A DNA stretch of 64,000 nt from Lumbricus rubellus (lineage: Eukaryota; Annelida; Clitellata; Crassiclitellata; Lumbricidae). Shown here in pieces: positions 23,401 through 34,849 of this stretch. How positions within the stretch are numbered: position 1 is the stretch's first letter; each line of letters opens with the position of its first letter. The notes beneath the pieces are model-generated. The model did no database searches. It saw only the letters and a list, made by a program, of their open reading frames with translations, and was not told the DNA's origin. Both the position numbers and the translations under genes were made by a program. The DNA is taken from NCBI GenBank assembly GCA_945859605.1, contig OX243817.1, forward strand, positions 21,794,623 through 21,858,622, in the 5' to 3' direction.

Positions 23401-25096
23401 AATTTCAGTAATTTCTAAGTCCATAAATATTTTGAGACTCAATGTGTTCACTAAAAAAACAGTATGTCACGGTATTGCCCAATCTCAAATGGAAACATTA
23501 TGTCCTCACCCCATAGCTGGTATGTGAACTCACTCTGCAGTCTAATCAATCTACCAATGTTACGTCATGAAGTTTTTCATTCTAAATAGGGAATTATTGG
23601 AAATATTCATTTTTTATTAGTATACGCAGAGCTTGAGTTGAGAGAGCAAAGTACATGTAGCCTACTAACTAGATGTTCAGCCATTTACAAGACTAGTCTT
23701 CCTTTCAATCAAGCCCTCCTCTGCTATCCGGATTGCTGGACCAGCATAATACAAAAACTATGTTGTAGGCCTATTATGCGACACAACATTAATTTTGAAA
23801 AATATTATGGGTTTTAGATCAAAGCACTGTGAAGAATAGAGAGACGACTCACCCATGTCAGGCTGATCGGGGTGAGCCTGCAAATAATTAAAAATTCTTT
23901 ATAAGATAACGACTTGCTAACTAATAACTGGATGTTCCGCTTTGTTAGTAAAGAGTTGTTTTATTTGTTGATTTAGCTGTATTATATTCTATTTTGTCGA
24001 TTGTCAATCAATAAGTTCCCCCCTAATGATCTTTGTGTTCGTGCAATTGAATGAACTGGCTGTCGTGGTTTTTATTTTTATTTTACACGATAAGCCTACT
24101 GGGTGGCCTCAATAGCGGGATTGATAATCCATTGTGAACCAAATTATGTTAAAATATTCTGTTCACTGTCATAATTGCATTATGCTTTTTGGTTCGGGAA
24201 ATAAATAAAATACAAATCGAATAAAACAAGGGTCTAAAGTGATTCAGATTTGAGCATTCTCTATTAGAACCACTGCAAGTTTGGTTGTAATGCCTAATAG
24301 CCTATCTCTCCTATACCTTACCCTTACACTGAATTATTCCTTGCATATAGTTCTCACATCGTGTGGTACAACATATATGATTCCATTTTATAGTATTTTA
24401 TTTGGGACGTATTCAAACACATAAAACACACCTTAGCTACAGCCTTGTTTCTGCATTTTTTAAAATACAAGTAGCCTATATTTAAAAAAATGATTGATTA
24501 CAGCATAAACAGAATGTTTCCAAATTATAATTGGATGTTCTAAAAGTAGACTCTAATCTTTGAGATTGTTCTCAACAAGTGATTCTTTATTTCCAACTTC
24601 CAATTAAATCACGGTTAGCCTAAATGCACACAAAGCTACTGGAAATGACTTTCAACAAATGTATTTTGCAGTTATCATAATAATACCAAGATCTTGTTCT
24701 ATTATGCAGTGACATAAAATATCTCACATTTTAAAATAATCCTCTATTATATTTCGAAATAGAAAAGGTTTATCAAATCTTGACCTGATAGTGTGTACAC
24801 GGTAGTGAGGGTCCATAGCATTTTGGTCGGTTGAAGAAGATTTCGCATGTTTTGCTCACGTTGTTGTAGTTGAAGTTCTCGCAGTACAAGGATCGTTGAC
24901 ATTCTAAGGCACAGACCAAGGCGGAGTTCAAGGGAAGCGAATTCGAAGGTGCGTCAAGGGCGCAGAGCTGTGATCCAGAAGGTGCTTCCAGCACTTGGTA
25001 CTCACGTACGTGATCTATCATGGCACAAGAAGCTATTGCGCCTTCGACAACAAAATTGAAAATCGCCCAAAGCATCGAATAACCGACCATTATCAC
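20401..25096 (-). CDS. Gene B: secreted PAN-FN2-like-FReD protein
   Basis: Same four-exon structure as gene A: exon 1 24785-25096 (leader and PAN, CALECQRSLYCENFNYN), microexon 23853-23877 (25 nt, AHPDQPDM, gtgagt donor), cysteine exon 21607-21750 (144 nt, NCCLPFTYGGRLFNEC) and FReD exon 20401-21020 (620 nt). All phases close, giving about 366 residues. The second residue pair of the cysteine exon is CC where A has CS. Introns align with those of A over their whole length apart from FB-3 (22440-22950), so B and A are recent tandem duplicates. FReD features are as in A, including ACLNC and a DLDND calcium-site-like motif. The downstream flank has an uninterrupted CATTACAG site where A and C carry hAT insertions. 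Confidence 0.9.
22025..22228 (-). pseudogene. Mariner transposase fragment, duplicate in gene B intron 2
   Basis: Paralogue of 16092-16292, with DLNPVDYKI and EWDEFDQAV still readable, the same GGCTA frameshift (plus strand TAGCCTA near 22085), and an extra GGCCTA near 22034 that is absent in the A copy. It arose by duplication of the whole gene unit, not by new transposition. Confidence 0.8.
22440..22950. mobile_element. Foldback-like element FB-3 (511 bp) with 9-bp duplication
   Basis: The left arm contains GTGACTAGCGGACCGCC units and the right arm their inverse GGCGGTCCGCTAGTCAC. It is flanked by a perfect 9-bp repeat TAAAATCTA (22431-22439 and 22951-22959). It is absent from the paralogous position in gene A intron 2, so it inserted after the duplication. 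The centre holds the same GAGGGTCGGTTAGGG-rich core as FB-1 (about 22690-22770), although the arms are unrelated in sequence. Confidence 0.85.
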
Positions 25097-26740
25097 CTAT
25101 AATATCTTATACACTATTTGATCTAATAAGTGTGAATTTTAAATAAGCTTCGTCTGCGGGAGCAACTGTATGTAGCCTAAACTTTATTTCTCTCAAAATT
25201 TTCAAGGTATCGATCCAGCAACGGCGACGGTTGCATTTGCCGATTCAATGTAGCTGGGACTTCGCCTGCGTGCGCATCGTTTATCTGCCCTGCCTAGAGC
25301 GCAGGGTAGCGGACAAAAGCCTCGACATTGTTATCCTCAGTACTTATAGCCTAATACTGACAACAGAAGTCAACGTTTCCTGTCAATCTAGCAATTCCCT
25401 TCGTTGCCTATCGATTGAGTCAAGTAGAAAGGCTGGGGTTTGTTGTTTAACCTAGCCACGCCACTGTTTTACGTGTAGGACCTATGCTGCTTGCTTCAGC
25501 GTTTATATAGCCGCCTTCCGCAAAAATAGATATGCAAATTGAAAAAGAGCACATTCAAAGCTTCAAAGCAGCACATCATAAACGTTCAGACTTTCATTCG
25601 CTACAAGGTTTGCAATGCACTGACGACTCATAATATGAATCGATAGCGTTGGCCTATGTATTAGGCTATATAGGCCAACGAGTAGGGTCTCTTCGTCAGC
25701 TAAATGTGTTGTGTTCTAAGTCTATTAAATAGTGAAGTTGGACGTTCGTCAGCACACAAAGACCACCGTCTATCACTGTAGGTAAAAATCGATTCATCAT
25801 GTGCCATGCACGGTGAAAGCAATGCTTCGACCGTCACTTCAAAACAGCGACATTAATAATTAATTACCAGTTAGCCTAGTCATCATCAGCGAAAAAGGAA
25901 AATGTCCGAACTGATGAATGGACACTGAAGTGAGTCGCGTGGGCCTATGTCTTTGTTTTCATCAGATAAGTAACGTCGATGACGCAGGTCCGCAATTAAC
26001 CAGATTCTACACAACGGATGTTGTCAAGAGTCCGGCTGAAAGAACATAAGTAAGAATCGATTGCGGTATGCCTGAAATTCCATCAAATGAATGAAGTGAC
26101 TTTAACGAGCAGCGGACGTTGGAGAGAGTAGGGACGATGAAAACAAAAGAAGTCCTCATCTGACTTGTCGCGTCTTAATGACCTTAGCAATGGGACAAAT
26201 GAGACACAGCGACAATTAAATGAATAAGCTTAAATTAATCAAACGGCACGAAATTTTAATTAATATATTGATTATTAGGGCCTACATAGTTAAATGTAAA
26301 GTACTAAAAACTGGCCCAAATGTTTAGCCTGCTGTAGAGTAGAGAATTTAAGAATGCTAACGCTCAGAAATCTTAATAACAACAGATACAAAACGTGCAG
26401 TTTTCCTGTTCGACTCTTTGCAAAACAAAAGGAGTCCTCGTCTGACTTGTTATGTCTTAATACCATAGCCTGAGCAGCAGAACAAATGAAGCACAAAGAC
26501 AATAATTCTGTTAGCTATCGAACGATACAACATCACGGTTTTAAAATGAAGTCAAAGACATATATTTTAAACGTTATACGCTACTAAACGGAAAACTATC
26601 ATGCGTGTAAGCATAATATAGCGCCAATGCCCATAAGAGTTTGTCAGGTTGACGCTCAGAAACAGGGTTAAGATTCGCAGTGTTAAAGTAATAGATTCAA
26701 AGAGTCCTCTATCATATACATCGTATACGTGTCATTAGAG
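25097..26740. other. B-C intergenic spacer
   Basis: Paralogous to the A-B spacer over almost its whole length. It contains the likely promoter region of gene B and the empty site of the TTAA nano-MITE at about 26100. No gene seen. Confidence 0.65.
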
Positions 26741-27221
26741 CAGTGGTTCTTAACCAGTGTTCGGCCGAACCCCTGGGGTTCGATGAGCCAGTGCCACGGG
26801 TTCGGCAGAGGTCCTCTGAAATATAATACATATTCAGTGAAAAATCATTTGCTATTTTATTTTATTTGTCAACTTTTATTTAATTGTTTTGTTTGAAATA
26901 GATTGCCTCCCAGGCCCTACCTCATAAAAATGTGTTCATCTTGTTAACCTTAGTTTTGTCTTAGTGCATCTCCCGATAATTAACACAGGTTGCCAATGCC
27001 ATCTTTCTGTAACAACTGGTAGATATGTAAATTTCTTTTTTTCTGCAGAAATAGCATCGTACTACGTACGCTAAAAGCAACTATTACCCTTTTCTTATAT
27101 ATTTATACCACAGAGTACGTCGAGCATAAAAGAAAAATTATTGTTCAAACTTGAGGGGTTCGGTGAGTGGTCATGGATTTCTCTTGGGGTTCGGCTCCAT
27201 TGAAAAGGTTAAGAACCACTG
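26741..27221. mobile_element. hAT-type MITE (481 bp) just downstream of gene C
   Basis: CAGTGGTTCTTAACC and GGTTAAGAACCACTG ends are flanked by a perfect 8-bp duplication CATTAGAG (26733-26740 and 27222-27229). The interior (GGGGTTCGATGAGCC and similar) differs from the element at 14069, yet the target duplication is identical and the position relative to the gene is the same. The equivalent site downstream of B is empty. Confidence 0.92.
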
Positions 27222-27252
27222 CATTAGAGCCTAGTGCAACACTTCATGCACC

Positions 27253-30200
27253 TTAAACGGCTGCTATCATCATGCGACTGGTCTTAAGTTGAGAGGAAAC
27301 AGTAAGTCCAAGGTCAGATAGAGTGTTCCAGTTAAACTTTGTTGTGTTATACATGCAATTAAGACACGCGTACGAACAGCTGTTATACCAGAATCCACTC
27401 ATTTGATCAGAAGCGCAGTTAGTAGACAAGGACAAGTCGTTGTCCAAGTCGAAAGCTGAAAATTTCATTCCGTTCTGAGAGTAGATGCCGGAATTGTTTT
27501 TCATGTTCAACGCATCACCTGCGTCTCCCACGTAACCAGACACGTTCAACGCGTAGCCAAGCGACCCTGATGTTATTACGAAGGAATCGTATTCAGCTGA
27601 AAACCATTTTCCTTCTACCATAGATTGCAACTCGATGCGGAGACGGTAGGGGGCGTTGGTTGTCAGTTGGTGCATCTTCTCAAGGCCAAGCCAGAAATTG
27701 GTGGAGATGTTGCCAAAGCCGCCTTGGAAAATTACGAATGGCTGGTAGAAGAGAATGCGTCCGTCTACCCTTTGCTGGATGACGATCCAGTTGTTGATGG
27801 ACATCAGCAGAGAAGGTTTGATCAAGGTTGGAATTGTTACGTTTACCGTGAGAAACATCACCCGGAAGTTATCTAACAGAATTAAACAAAATGCTGTATA
27901 AGTTGATTTTAAAAATGCGACGGAAGGATGCTTTGAAAGTAGACCTACTTAATGGAGCATTTACTACTAAACACAATGAACAATGTGAACATAAATTATG
28001 CTAGTAAATATGTGACTCTAAGAACCATAATCAGTTTTAGGCTAACTGTTGTTCAAAAGCAAATAATCAAGGCAGACAGCTGCAGCCTACATATCAGGTT
28101 CAGTGGCCAATGGCCATTGTGCTCGAACTGTCATTTTAACTTTGCATCAAGTCGAGCAAAAACAGTCTACGAGGATTCTCGCATTATTTTGTTTGGTGAA
28201 TGGCACTCAACAGTTACTGTTTGCTTTCCATAAATCTCTGAAATAGCACCATAGTGGCAGCAGTGTGTATAGCCTGGGCTATATAGGCTAGATTAGTTGC
28301 AGAATATAAGTCGGCTATGTAACCAAAAGCAAGCACTTATTTTCATGCAATAACGAATGTGTCAAAGTAAGCGAACTCTATTAAGCCTATTTACTCAACG
28401 GCCAATTTTTATAATTGTACATGAGAAGTTTGTTGTCGAAGTCATGCAACACTTCCTTGACAGGAAAGAAGTTTGCGAGTTCTACGTCGAGGCCTTGTTA
28501 TCTCTTTACCGAACGAGGGTATAAGATTCTGACCCCCATTTACTACACTTTGGTCCAGGGCTGTTTTTAAGAAATTTTTGGAACTGCACAACCCCTTCTT
28601 TTCTTCCCCATCCTCCATGGTAAAGTAGCCTACTTCCAATCGGAGTAAAATGACCTTTATCAAATAGTTTTAACTGCACAGAAGTGCTTCTACAACTGCA
28701 CAAATTCATTTAGAACTGCACATTTTGTGTACAACTGCACGTTAAAAAAACCTGCTTTGGTCGATAACAGGTTGAACATAAACACACAGTTTTAATTAGT
28801 TTTCACCATATTTCTGTGGTTGAAAACTATGCGTCTTTTGTGTTTAGCAAAACGCATATCGAAATGAATTTTTAATGATAACTTCCGATAATTCGTTACT
28901 AGGATTTTTATCTTTGGAGAGTTAGGCTAAAACAACACAGAACATAACTGTGCATTGAGTTAGTTAACCGATGATGCCTGCTGTTAAAATTCAGGCCCTG
29001 CAAATTAATTAATTTTACCTGCCAACGTTCTGACGCAGGGTGTTACGATTCGATTAGCAACGAGACAGGCATTGCATCCATCGCCAGTTAGATTCACACC
29101 ACATTCGTTGTAAAGACGACCACCATAGGTGAACGGCAACAAGCAGTTCACCGCTTGAATTCCTAAAAGTAAACTTAAATTACGACGATAGTTTCTGCGC
29201 CCTATAAGCTTACACCAAATAGAAAAGCTGGAAAGTTTAGAGCTTAGGCTACTAAGCTTAGAAATAGACAATTATATGTATACTGTTTAAGAATCATGCG
29301 CAGCATCAACACAATGTCAAGACGTGCGATGGAAGAATTAGCGCTGTAACTGGGACGACCATGGACTATTAACTATACGGGACAGTGACGAGGTGGATAT
29401 CCTTTACATAATATGTAAATATAATTATATTATTGGAAGTTCAGTCATTGGCTATTTACCGACTAAGTTATGTCATAACAAAGATGATTAGCATCATCGT
29501 TATGGAGCTTTGAATAAACAACACCATGGCTTAACCGAGTGTTTCAAAAAAAGCAATCGATAATGAATCGGACTCTTCTGAAAACGACTTGTCGTGATGC
29601 ATAGATTTTTATCTCGTTGCGTATTCGGTATGGGGCTTTGATTGTCAGCAGGTAGTGGTGGTAGCCATTGGGTAGCGTCCACTTACATATCTGATGAAGA
29701 CTTATTTATTATTATTAGATCAATAATAAACGTTTCTTTAACAACCATCTACATGTACCTGTCTTACTTATTATGGTTGTGCTTACTGCTGTGCTTAGCC
29801 TCCTTCTTGATGTTTGCATAGGCCGCCGCACGCAGTCTGGACGCCGCTGTCCACGGTGACAATGCAGGGTCGTTCCTTCTCTGTGGTTGGTTCTACAACC
29901 TTGAACGTTCTGCCATTGAATATGCGACACCTCCCAGACTGTTCACTGTTTCGCCATCTGCTAAATAGGCCTACTTGCTTTTTCCTTTTGGCCTGGGCTG
30001 AGACCGCCGGACCGCTGCTGAGTAGAGATCTTAAAGATGCGCTGTATAAATTCTGATCGACAGATTGATGTATTACAGCTTCACCAATGGTTGCACTCTG
30101 CCAGTGCCAGTCCCAAGTCTAGATAAAGGAGGAGGGTGATACTAATCATCTTCGATATGGCAGTGTCACTAAACAGTCACAAGTGATGGATCACGTACTA

Positions 30201-31561
30201 TAATGGTGTCAAGCATCGATGTTAAAAAATGACGAAAACGGAATTTTAAAAATGGGGGAAAATGTCATTCATTTCGAGACGAAAAAACAGGAAAAACGAC
30301 AAAAAACTGAAACGGAAAATAAGTTGACTTTGTTACATCCTAAACTGCATTTTAAACTTAAATACCTTGTTTATGCAATTTTATCTGAATCGGCAAATAA
30401 CACAACTTTGTTGATAATAAAAAATTAATTATTAGTGACATTAATTACAACAGATAGCTTATTTTTCTTATAATAAGATTAATAATGAGTATAAGGTTTA
30501 AGATAATAAAGTTTAACAAGAAATGGAGAAAATAAAAGGTGTTAAAAATCTTTTCAAATTTAAATTGTAAACACAAGACCGCATGAGTTCATGCTGATCG
30601 GCATAAGGCAATAATTTTTCTAATTTTGTAGTGCAATAAATGCGATGATTGATGCAAATCTAGTGTCCAGGGGTAATCTGAAATCGGGGAGGAGAGCTAA
30701 TTTGAAATCTTTACACCGGTAGGCCTATTAGGACATAGGCATAGTTAGTCTGAAATTGAGATGGCTTTTAATGCTCACCTGCGTAAGGCTGATCAGGCTG
30801 GGTCTGTAAATAAGACAACTTTGTTAGTCATGAAATATGATGTTAGAAAGAAAGTAAATAATAAATCGTATTCAAACAGTAGAGTTAATATTTAAATCAA
30901 GTTGTATTATTTATTTTCTCCTACAGTAATTCTTTTATTTATTCTTACGTTTATGGGATTATCAGTAGCCTAAGTATAAAAGTGAACGTTTTAAACAATG
31001 TTTTGGAAAGAGCTTTTGTTTATTAAACAAAAAAATTTCTTTGTCGAATAATTTGTTCGAAGAAGTCATTGTGAATGTTCTATATATTGCTTTTAATTTC
31101 TAGCACCCTTTTAAATTGTAGCGTAAAAAATAATCTAAAATGTTGTTTAAACAATTTAGTCCAATAGCTGCATGATTTTGTCTAGAAAGTTTGAAATATC
31201 CAAACGGGTAGGCATGAATATAAAATATTATCAATTCACATTATCTAACCTGAAAATGAATACAGCACGATGAAGGTCCATAGCATTTCGGTCGATCGAA
31301 GAAGAGGTCGCAAGTTTTGTTCGCGGTTTTGTAGTTGAGGTTGTTGCAGTAGGATGATCGTTGACACACGAGGGCACAGTCTAGGATGGAGCTCAGGGAC
31401 AGCGACTCCGAAGGTGCGTCCAAGGCGCAGGCATTTGATCCGGAGGCAGCATCCGCCATTCGGAACTCACGCACATCAATTACGGTGGCGCAAGAGACGT
31501 CCACCAATCCAACAGCAAGACAAACTGACACAAAACACTTAGCATACCCGACCATGGTCAT
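27253..31561 (-). CDS. Gene C: secreted PAN-FN2-like-FReD protein, mosaic
   Basis: Exons: 31250-31561 (leader and PAN), 30779-30803 (25-nt microexon, TQPDQPYA, gtgagc donor), 29019-29162 (144 nt, cysteine exon with gtaaaa donor), 27253-27872 (620-nt FReD). About 366 residues, all phases closed. The FReD differs from that of A at about ten residues in 203, and the adjoining intron is also very similar. The PAN exon (CALVCQRSSYCNNLNYK) is far more divergent and the microexon resembles those of gene 0, E and F. The gene therefore looks like a mosaic of a recently homogenised 3' part and an older 5' part. Family motifs are intact; probably functional. Confidence 0.88.
28550..28755. repeat. Dispersed repeat with AACTGCAC sub-units, copy 2
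   Basis: Second copy of the repeat at 4230-4410, in the intron between the cysteine and FReD exons of gene C. It carries a GCCTA insertion after TA near 28627 where copy 1 reads ATTACTTCC, and lacks the GGCTA that copy 1 has. Confidence 0.65.
30219..30445. repeat. AT-rich repeat core related to 42600-42720
   Basis: The block from GACTTTGTTACATCC through GCATTTTAAACTTAAA to ACACAACTTTGTTGATAA aligns with 42615-42715. The flanks are A-rich variants of GGAAAAACGACAAAAAACTG, unlike the CGACACACC units around the other copy. Possibly another foldback-like element with changed arms. It is in intron 1-2 territory of gene C. Confidence 0.45.
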
Positions 31562-32904
31562 AGAATAAACTTAAAATGTAAGCTTACTTCTCAATTGATA
31601 TGGTCATGAATAAAATTTAGAATGTAGGCTACATGTACTTCTCAATTGATATCTTAGATCCTGAGCATGTCAGAACTTCTGATGCAACCAAATGTGCCGA
31701 ATATATCTTCGTTGACTAATATAGGAATAGGATCTGCTCGTCGAGTCAGCAAGGCGGTCGCAACAACAACCAATAGAAAGCCTAGAAACTGCTTTGTCTA
31801 ATATAATAATTGCCTTCAATGTGTCTTGAATGAATAGTCGCTGCTTTGAAGCCATCAACTGTGCACGTCATCAGTAACTGTTCTATTGATTCAGGGGCGT
31901 CAGGGTTGCCTCATTATCATGTCCAGAGCTGTCTGTCCTTTGTGTAGATTGTCGCGACGTTAATCCATGTTTCGATCAGCACTAGAAACTTGATAGCATA
32001 ACGACGATGAATTTTTAATGGTCTACAACCCAACACTGACAAGTGCATTGGAGCTTATGGAAACAATGGAGTGTCAATGATTTATCTTCTGTAAGGTTTA
32101 ATATATGTTTGTTTTATTTGCGCTCCATGACTTTTTCACGCCGACACAACAGCGTGGCAAATAGATGTGACGACTTTAGAGGAAGCACATTGCAATCAAT
32201 ATTATAAAGATCTATGCTGTGCTGCTGCATGTTCAACGAGCAATGTTTGTGCTTAGACAAAAATAATAATGATAGGAGTTTCTACGCATACTGTAGAATG
32301 TGTAGATGCTGCTATGCAGAGCGTAATGGTTAATATTTTTTTTCCTAAAATCGGAATACAAGGAAACACAGAGTCTTCGAGGACTTTACGTCCTGTGAAT
32401 GGCATAACTCTAAAATAATTATCATAATATGCTTTAGGCAAGACTATTAATGTGTCAACATTAGTCTAGTTCTTACATCAAAAAATGCAGTTCTAATGGC
32501 AGCGGCCTACAACAAATGACTCTGTCAGTCATTCACACCATAGTTAGTAATCTCCTGCTCTTACCCCTACTTCGCTTCCGGGCAGCCTCTCCCTTCATGA
32601 TTCGATTCAGAATTTGGATCAATGAAGTGAAAATTCATTGCATGTTTAAAGAACTCTAAATAGCTGTTAAAGATTTCAGGTTCAAGGAACAGACTTCAGC
32701 CTTGGAGATTGTTTCGAAAATAAAAAAACCGGTGTATAATTTGGACACCTCGAACGGTGTGATTGATGGTAGGCATGCAGGACCACGCTCAAGGACACAT
32801 AAAAGCTTGACTTCCGGTAGAAGGAGCTGGAATGGACCAGTCTAAAAATTCAAGTGCACATGAACTCGGACGGTGAAGATGACCTTCATTCACTTAATTT
32901 CGGT
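31562..32904. other. 5' flank of gene C, no gene seen
   Basis: Unique sequence upstream of gene C. It does not align with the spacers upstream of A and B, in line with the mosaic nature of gene C. No exon or clear repeat was recognised. Confidence 0.45.
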
Positions 32905-33125
32905 CTACGCACTCATTCATTCATTCATTCATTCATTATTAGAATTTATATAGCGCCTCTTCAAGAAACTACTCAGAGGCGCTCCCAGCCCAGCCACGAC
33001 AAAAGAAAAAAGTTTTAAGAGACTTGAGAAATAAAGATTGACTGGTCAGGTGGAGGAGATGGAGGTTTGAAGACGAGTTCAATGCCGAGACGATTGATGC
33101 AGAGAAGTGTGGAAACGGGAGATAG
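32905..33125 (-). mobile_element. LINE/SINE 3' fragment with (ATTC)n tail
   Basis: An (ATTC)n array and then TATATAGCGCCTCTTCAAG and CTACTCAGAGGCGCTCCC: the same reversed L2/CR1-like 3' end as at 11226. On the minus strand it reads GAGCGCCTCTGAGTAG...GAGGCGCTATATA and ends in a GAAT tail. Confidence 0.6.
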
Positions 33126-33128
33126 CGT

Positions 33129-34846
33129 CCCGTCAAAAGCGCCAAGGTCAAAAATGCGCCGACAAAAGCACGCCGACAAAGTGTGCCGTCATAAGCGCGC
33201 AGAAAAAGTGCCCGCCAAATGCGTGCCGACAAAAGTGCGTGGCATTGACCAAAAGACTGTTCTATCCCTTCGCCTAACAAATTTAAAGACAATACCCACC
33301 TTTGGGCTACTCTCTCTTTTTATCAAGGCATTTCGCACCTCTGTTGATTCACGCAGCTCTTTAAATTAAAAGTTGTTTGTCCACAAATAAAAAGTTCCAA
33401 AATAAGTTATCTTGTGCCAGCATCCGTCAGTGTTCCAGATCATCGACCACTTTCGCAAGAAGCAAGATACATGTATATAATTATGCATGTGGAGATCATG
33501 ATTGGGCGTTACTGAATCGGATTTCATCAACCCGAGGCTTCAAATCAAAGTGCGTATACAACTAAACCGACGTCTCCTACATGTACAATTGTAGCTACAT
33601 GTATGTTTACAACATTCGCCAACGTAGGCCAACTCGAGTCTGCTCGTCTTTCTCCATGGTTTCGCTCAAAACATTTAAATGTGAAGAGTCAACACAACAA
33701 ACTTTTTAAAAACTAAGACTTATCCTTCATAGAAATAGGTTATAAAAGACTGTACTAGCCATTTGGACTGATCACATCAAATTTATCTCAACAAAAGTTG
33801 CAAAAAATATTGGCATTTTGTCCAGGGCATCCCATGTTCTTCCTAAATCCATTCGCTCTCAACTCTACTATTCACTAGTATACCCGTATTTTACATACTG
33901 CAACTTAATATGGGCCTCCAACTATGCTTCACGACTATATAAGTTGGTAATATTGCAAAAAAGGGCGGTTCGAATAATTGCTGGAGTTCCTCGTCGATCA
34001 CATACTAGCCCATTGTTCTCCGAATTCCAGATTCTTAGATTTTGCCAGATAAACATTTTTCAGGTATGCGAGTTCCTCTATCGCTTTGATCACAACCTGC
34101 TACCATGTGCTTATAGGTCTTTTTTCCAGCAGGGCTCTGACTTGCATCGGTATAACACTAGAAGCGCCAGTCTGTATCGTAGCATAAAGGCCCAATCCAA
34201 CTCTCGTAGATTTTCCATTAGATTCATGGGTCCTCCAATTTTTAACTCACTTCCATTAAACATAAAAGAGGCACCTAATTTGTTAATATTTAAAAAACTG
34301 CTGCGATCACATTTGGCCGTTGAAAAATAAAGTTTATAAGTTTATGCTGGTCAATAATTGTCAGTAGTTAAGTCTAGCTGTTAGTTAAGTTTTAGTTAAG
34401 ACTTAAAAATCAATCTGTATGCCTTTATTGCATTCATTTACGTGAGTTGCACAGTCAATGAACTTGGTTTAACTGCTGATCTATCCGTATTTGCTTCTTG
34501 GTAATTGGGGTCCCTCCTTAGCGGGATTAATATCCCTTTTGGGGTCCCTTGTCTCCTATGTGCCAATTTGTTTTTTGCGATAATGCTTTTGCTGTGCTAT
34601 CCTGTTGTTGTTTTGGCAAAGGTTTCAATAAAAGATTGATTGATTGATTGATTGATTGATTTAGGCTACATTTGACTAAGCTTCCACTTCACGTTTTGAA
34701 CGTTGGGCATTTTATTTTTCTTCAGTGGTTCACGCTATTTGCATTATTATTATACACGAGTTCCTTAGTTGAGTTTCTTCGATTTTGTGTCAGTCTTTGT
34801 CTCGAAAAATGCGCGCTTTTGTCGGTGCACTTTTGACGGGGTGCCA
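33129..34846. mobile_element. Foldback-like element FB-4 carrying a LINE fragment
   Basis: The left arm (33129-33245) has degenerate units of CCGACAAAAGCGCGCC, starting CCCGTCAAAAGCGCC. The right arm (about 34803-34846) has the inverse, GCGCGCTTTTGTCGGTGCACTTTTGACGGGG. The ends match as inverted repeats. A LINE reverse transcriptase fragment (33762-34661) lies inside, probably a nested insertion. A further orphan array of GCGCGCATTTGTCT units lies at 60735-60780. Confidence 0.6.
33762..34661 (+). pseudogene. 5'-truncated non-LTR retrotransposon, reverse transcriptase C-terminus
   Basis: An open frame from about 33762 (WTDHIKF) to 34330 encodes SQLYYSLVYPYFTYCNLIW, LVILQKRAVRIIAGVPRR and FNSLPLNIK, the region after the catalytic domain in CR1/Jockey-like reverse transcriptases. 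A 3' UTR of about 300 bp ends in AATAAA followed by (ATTG)n. The 5' half of the element, including the catalytic YxDD motif, is missing, so this is a dead 5' truncation. Confidence 0.85.
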
Positions 34847-34849
34847 TCG

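Noticed and set aside
33129..34846. 9-bp target duplication for FB-4 and for FB-1
   Set aside because: No convincing matching 9-mers were found beside these arms; only partial matches of six bases or fewer.
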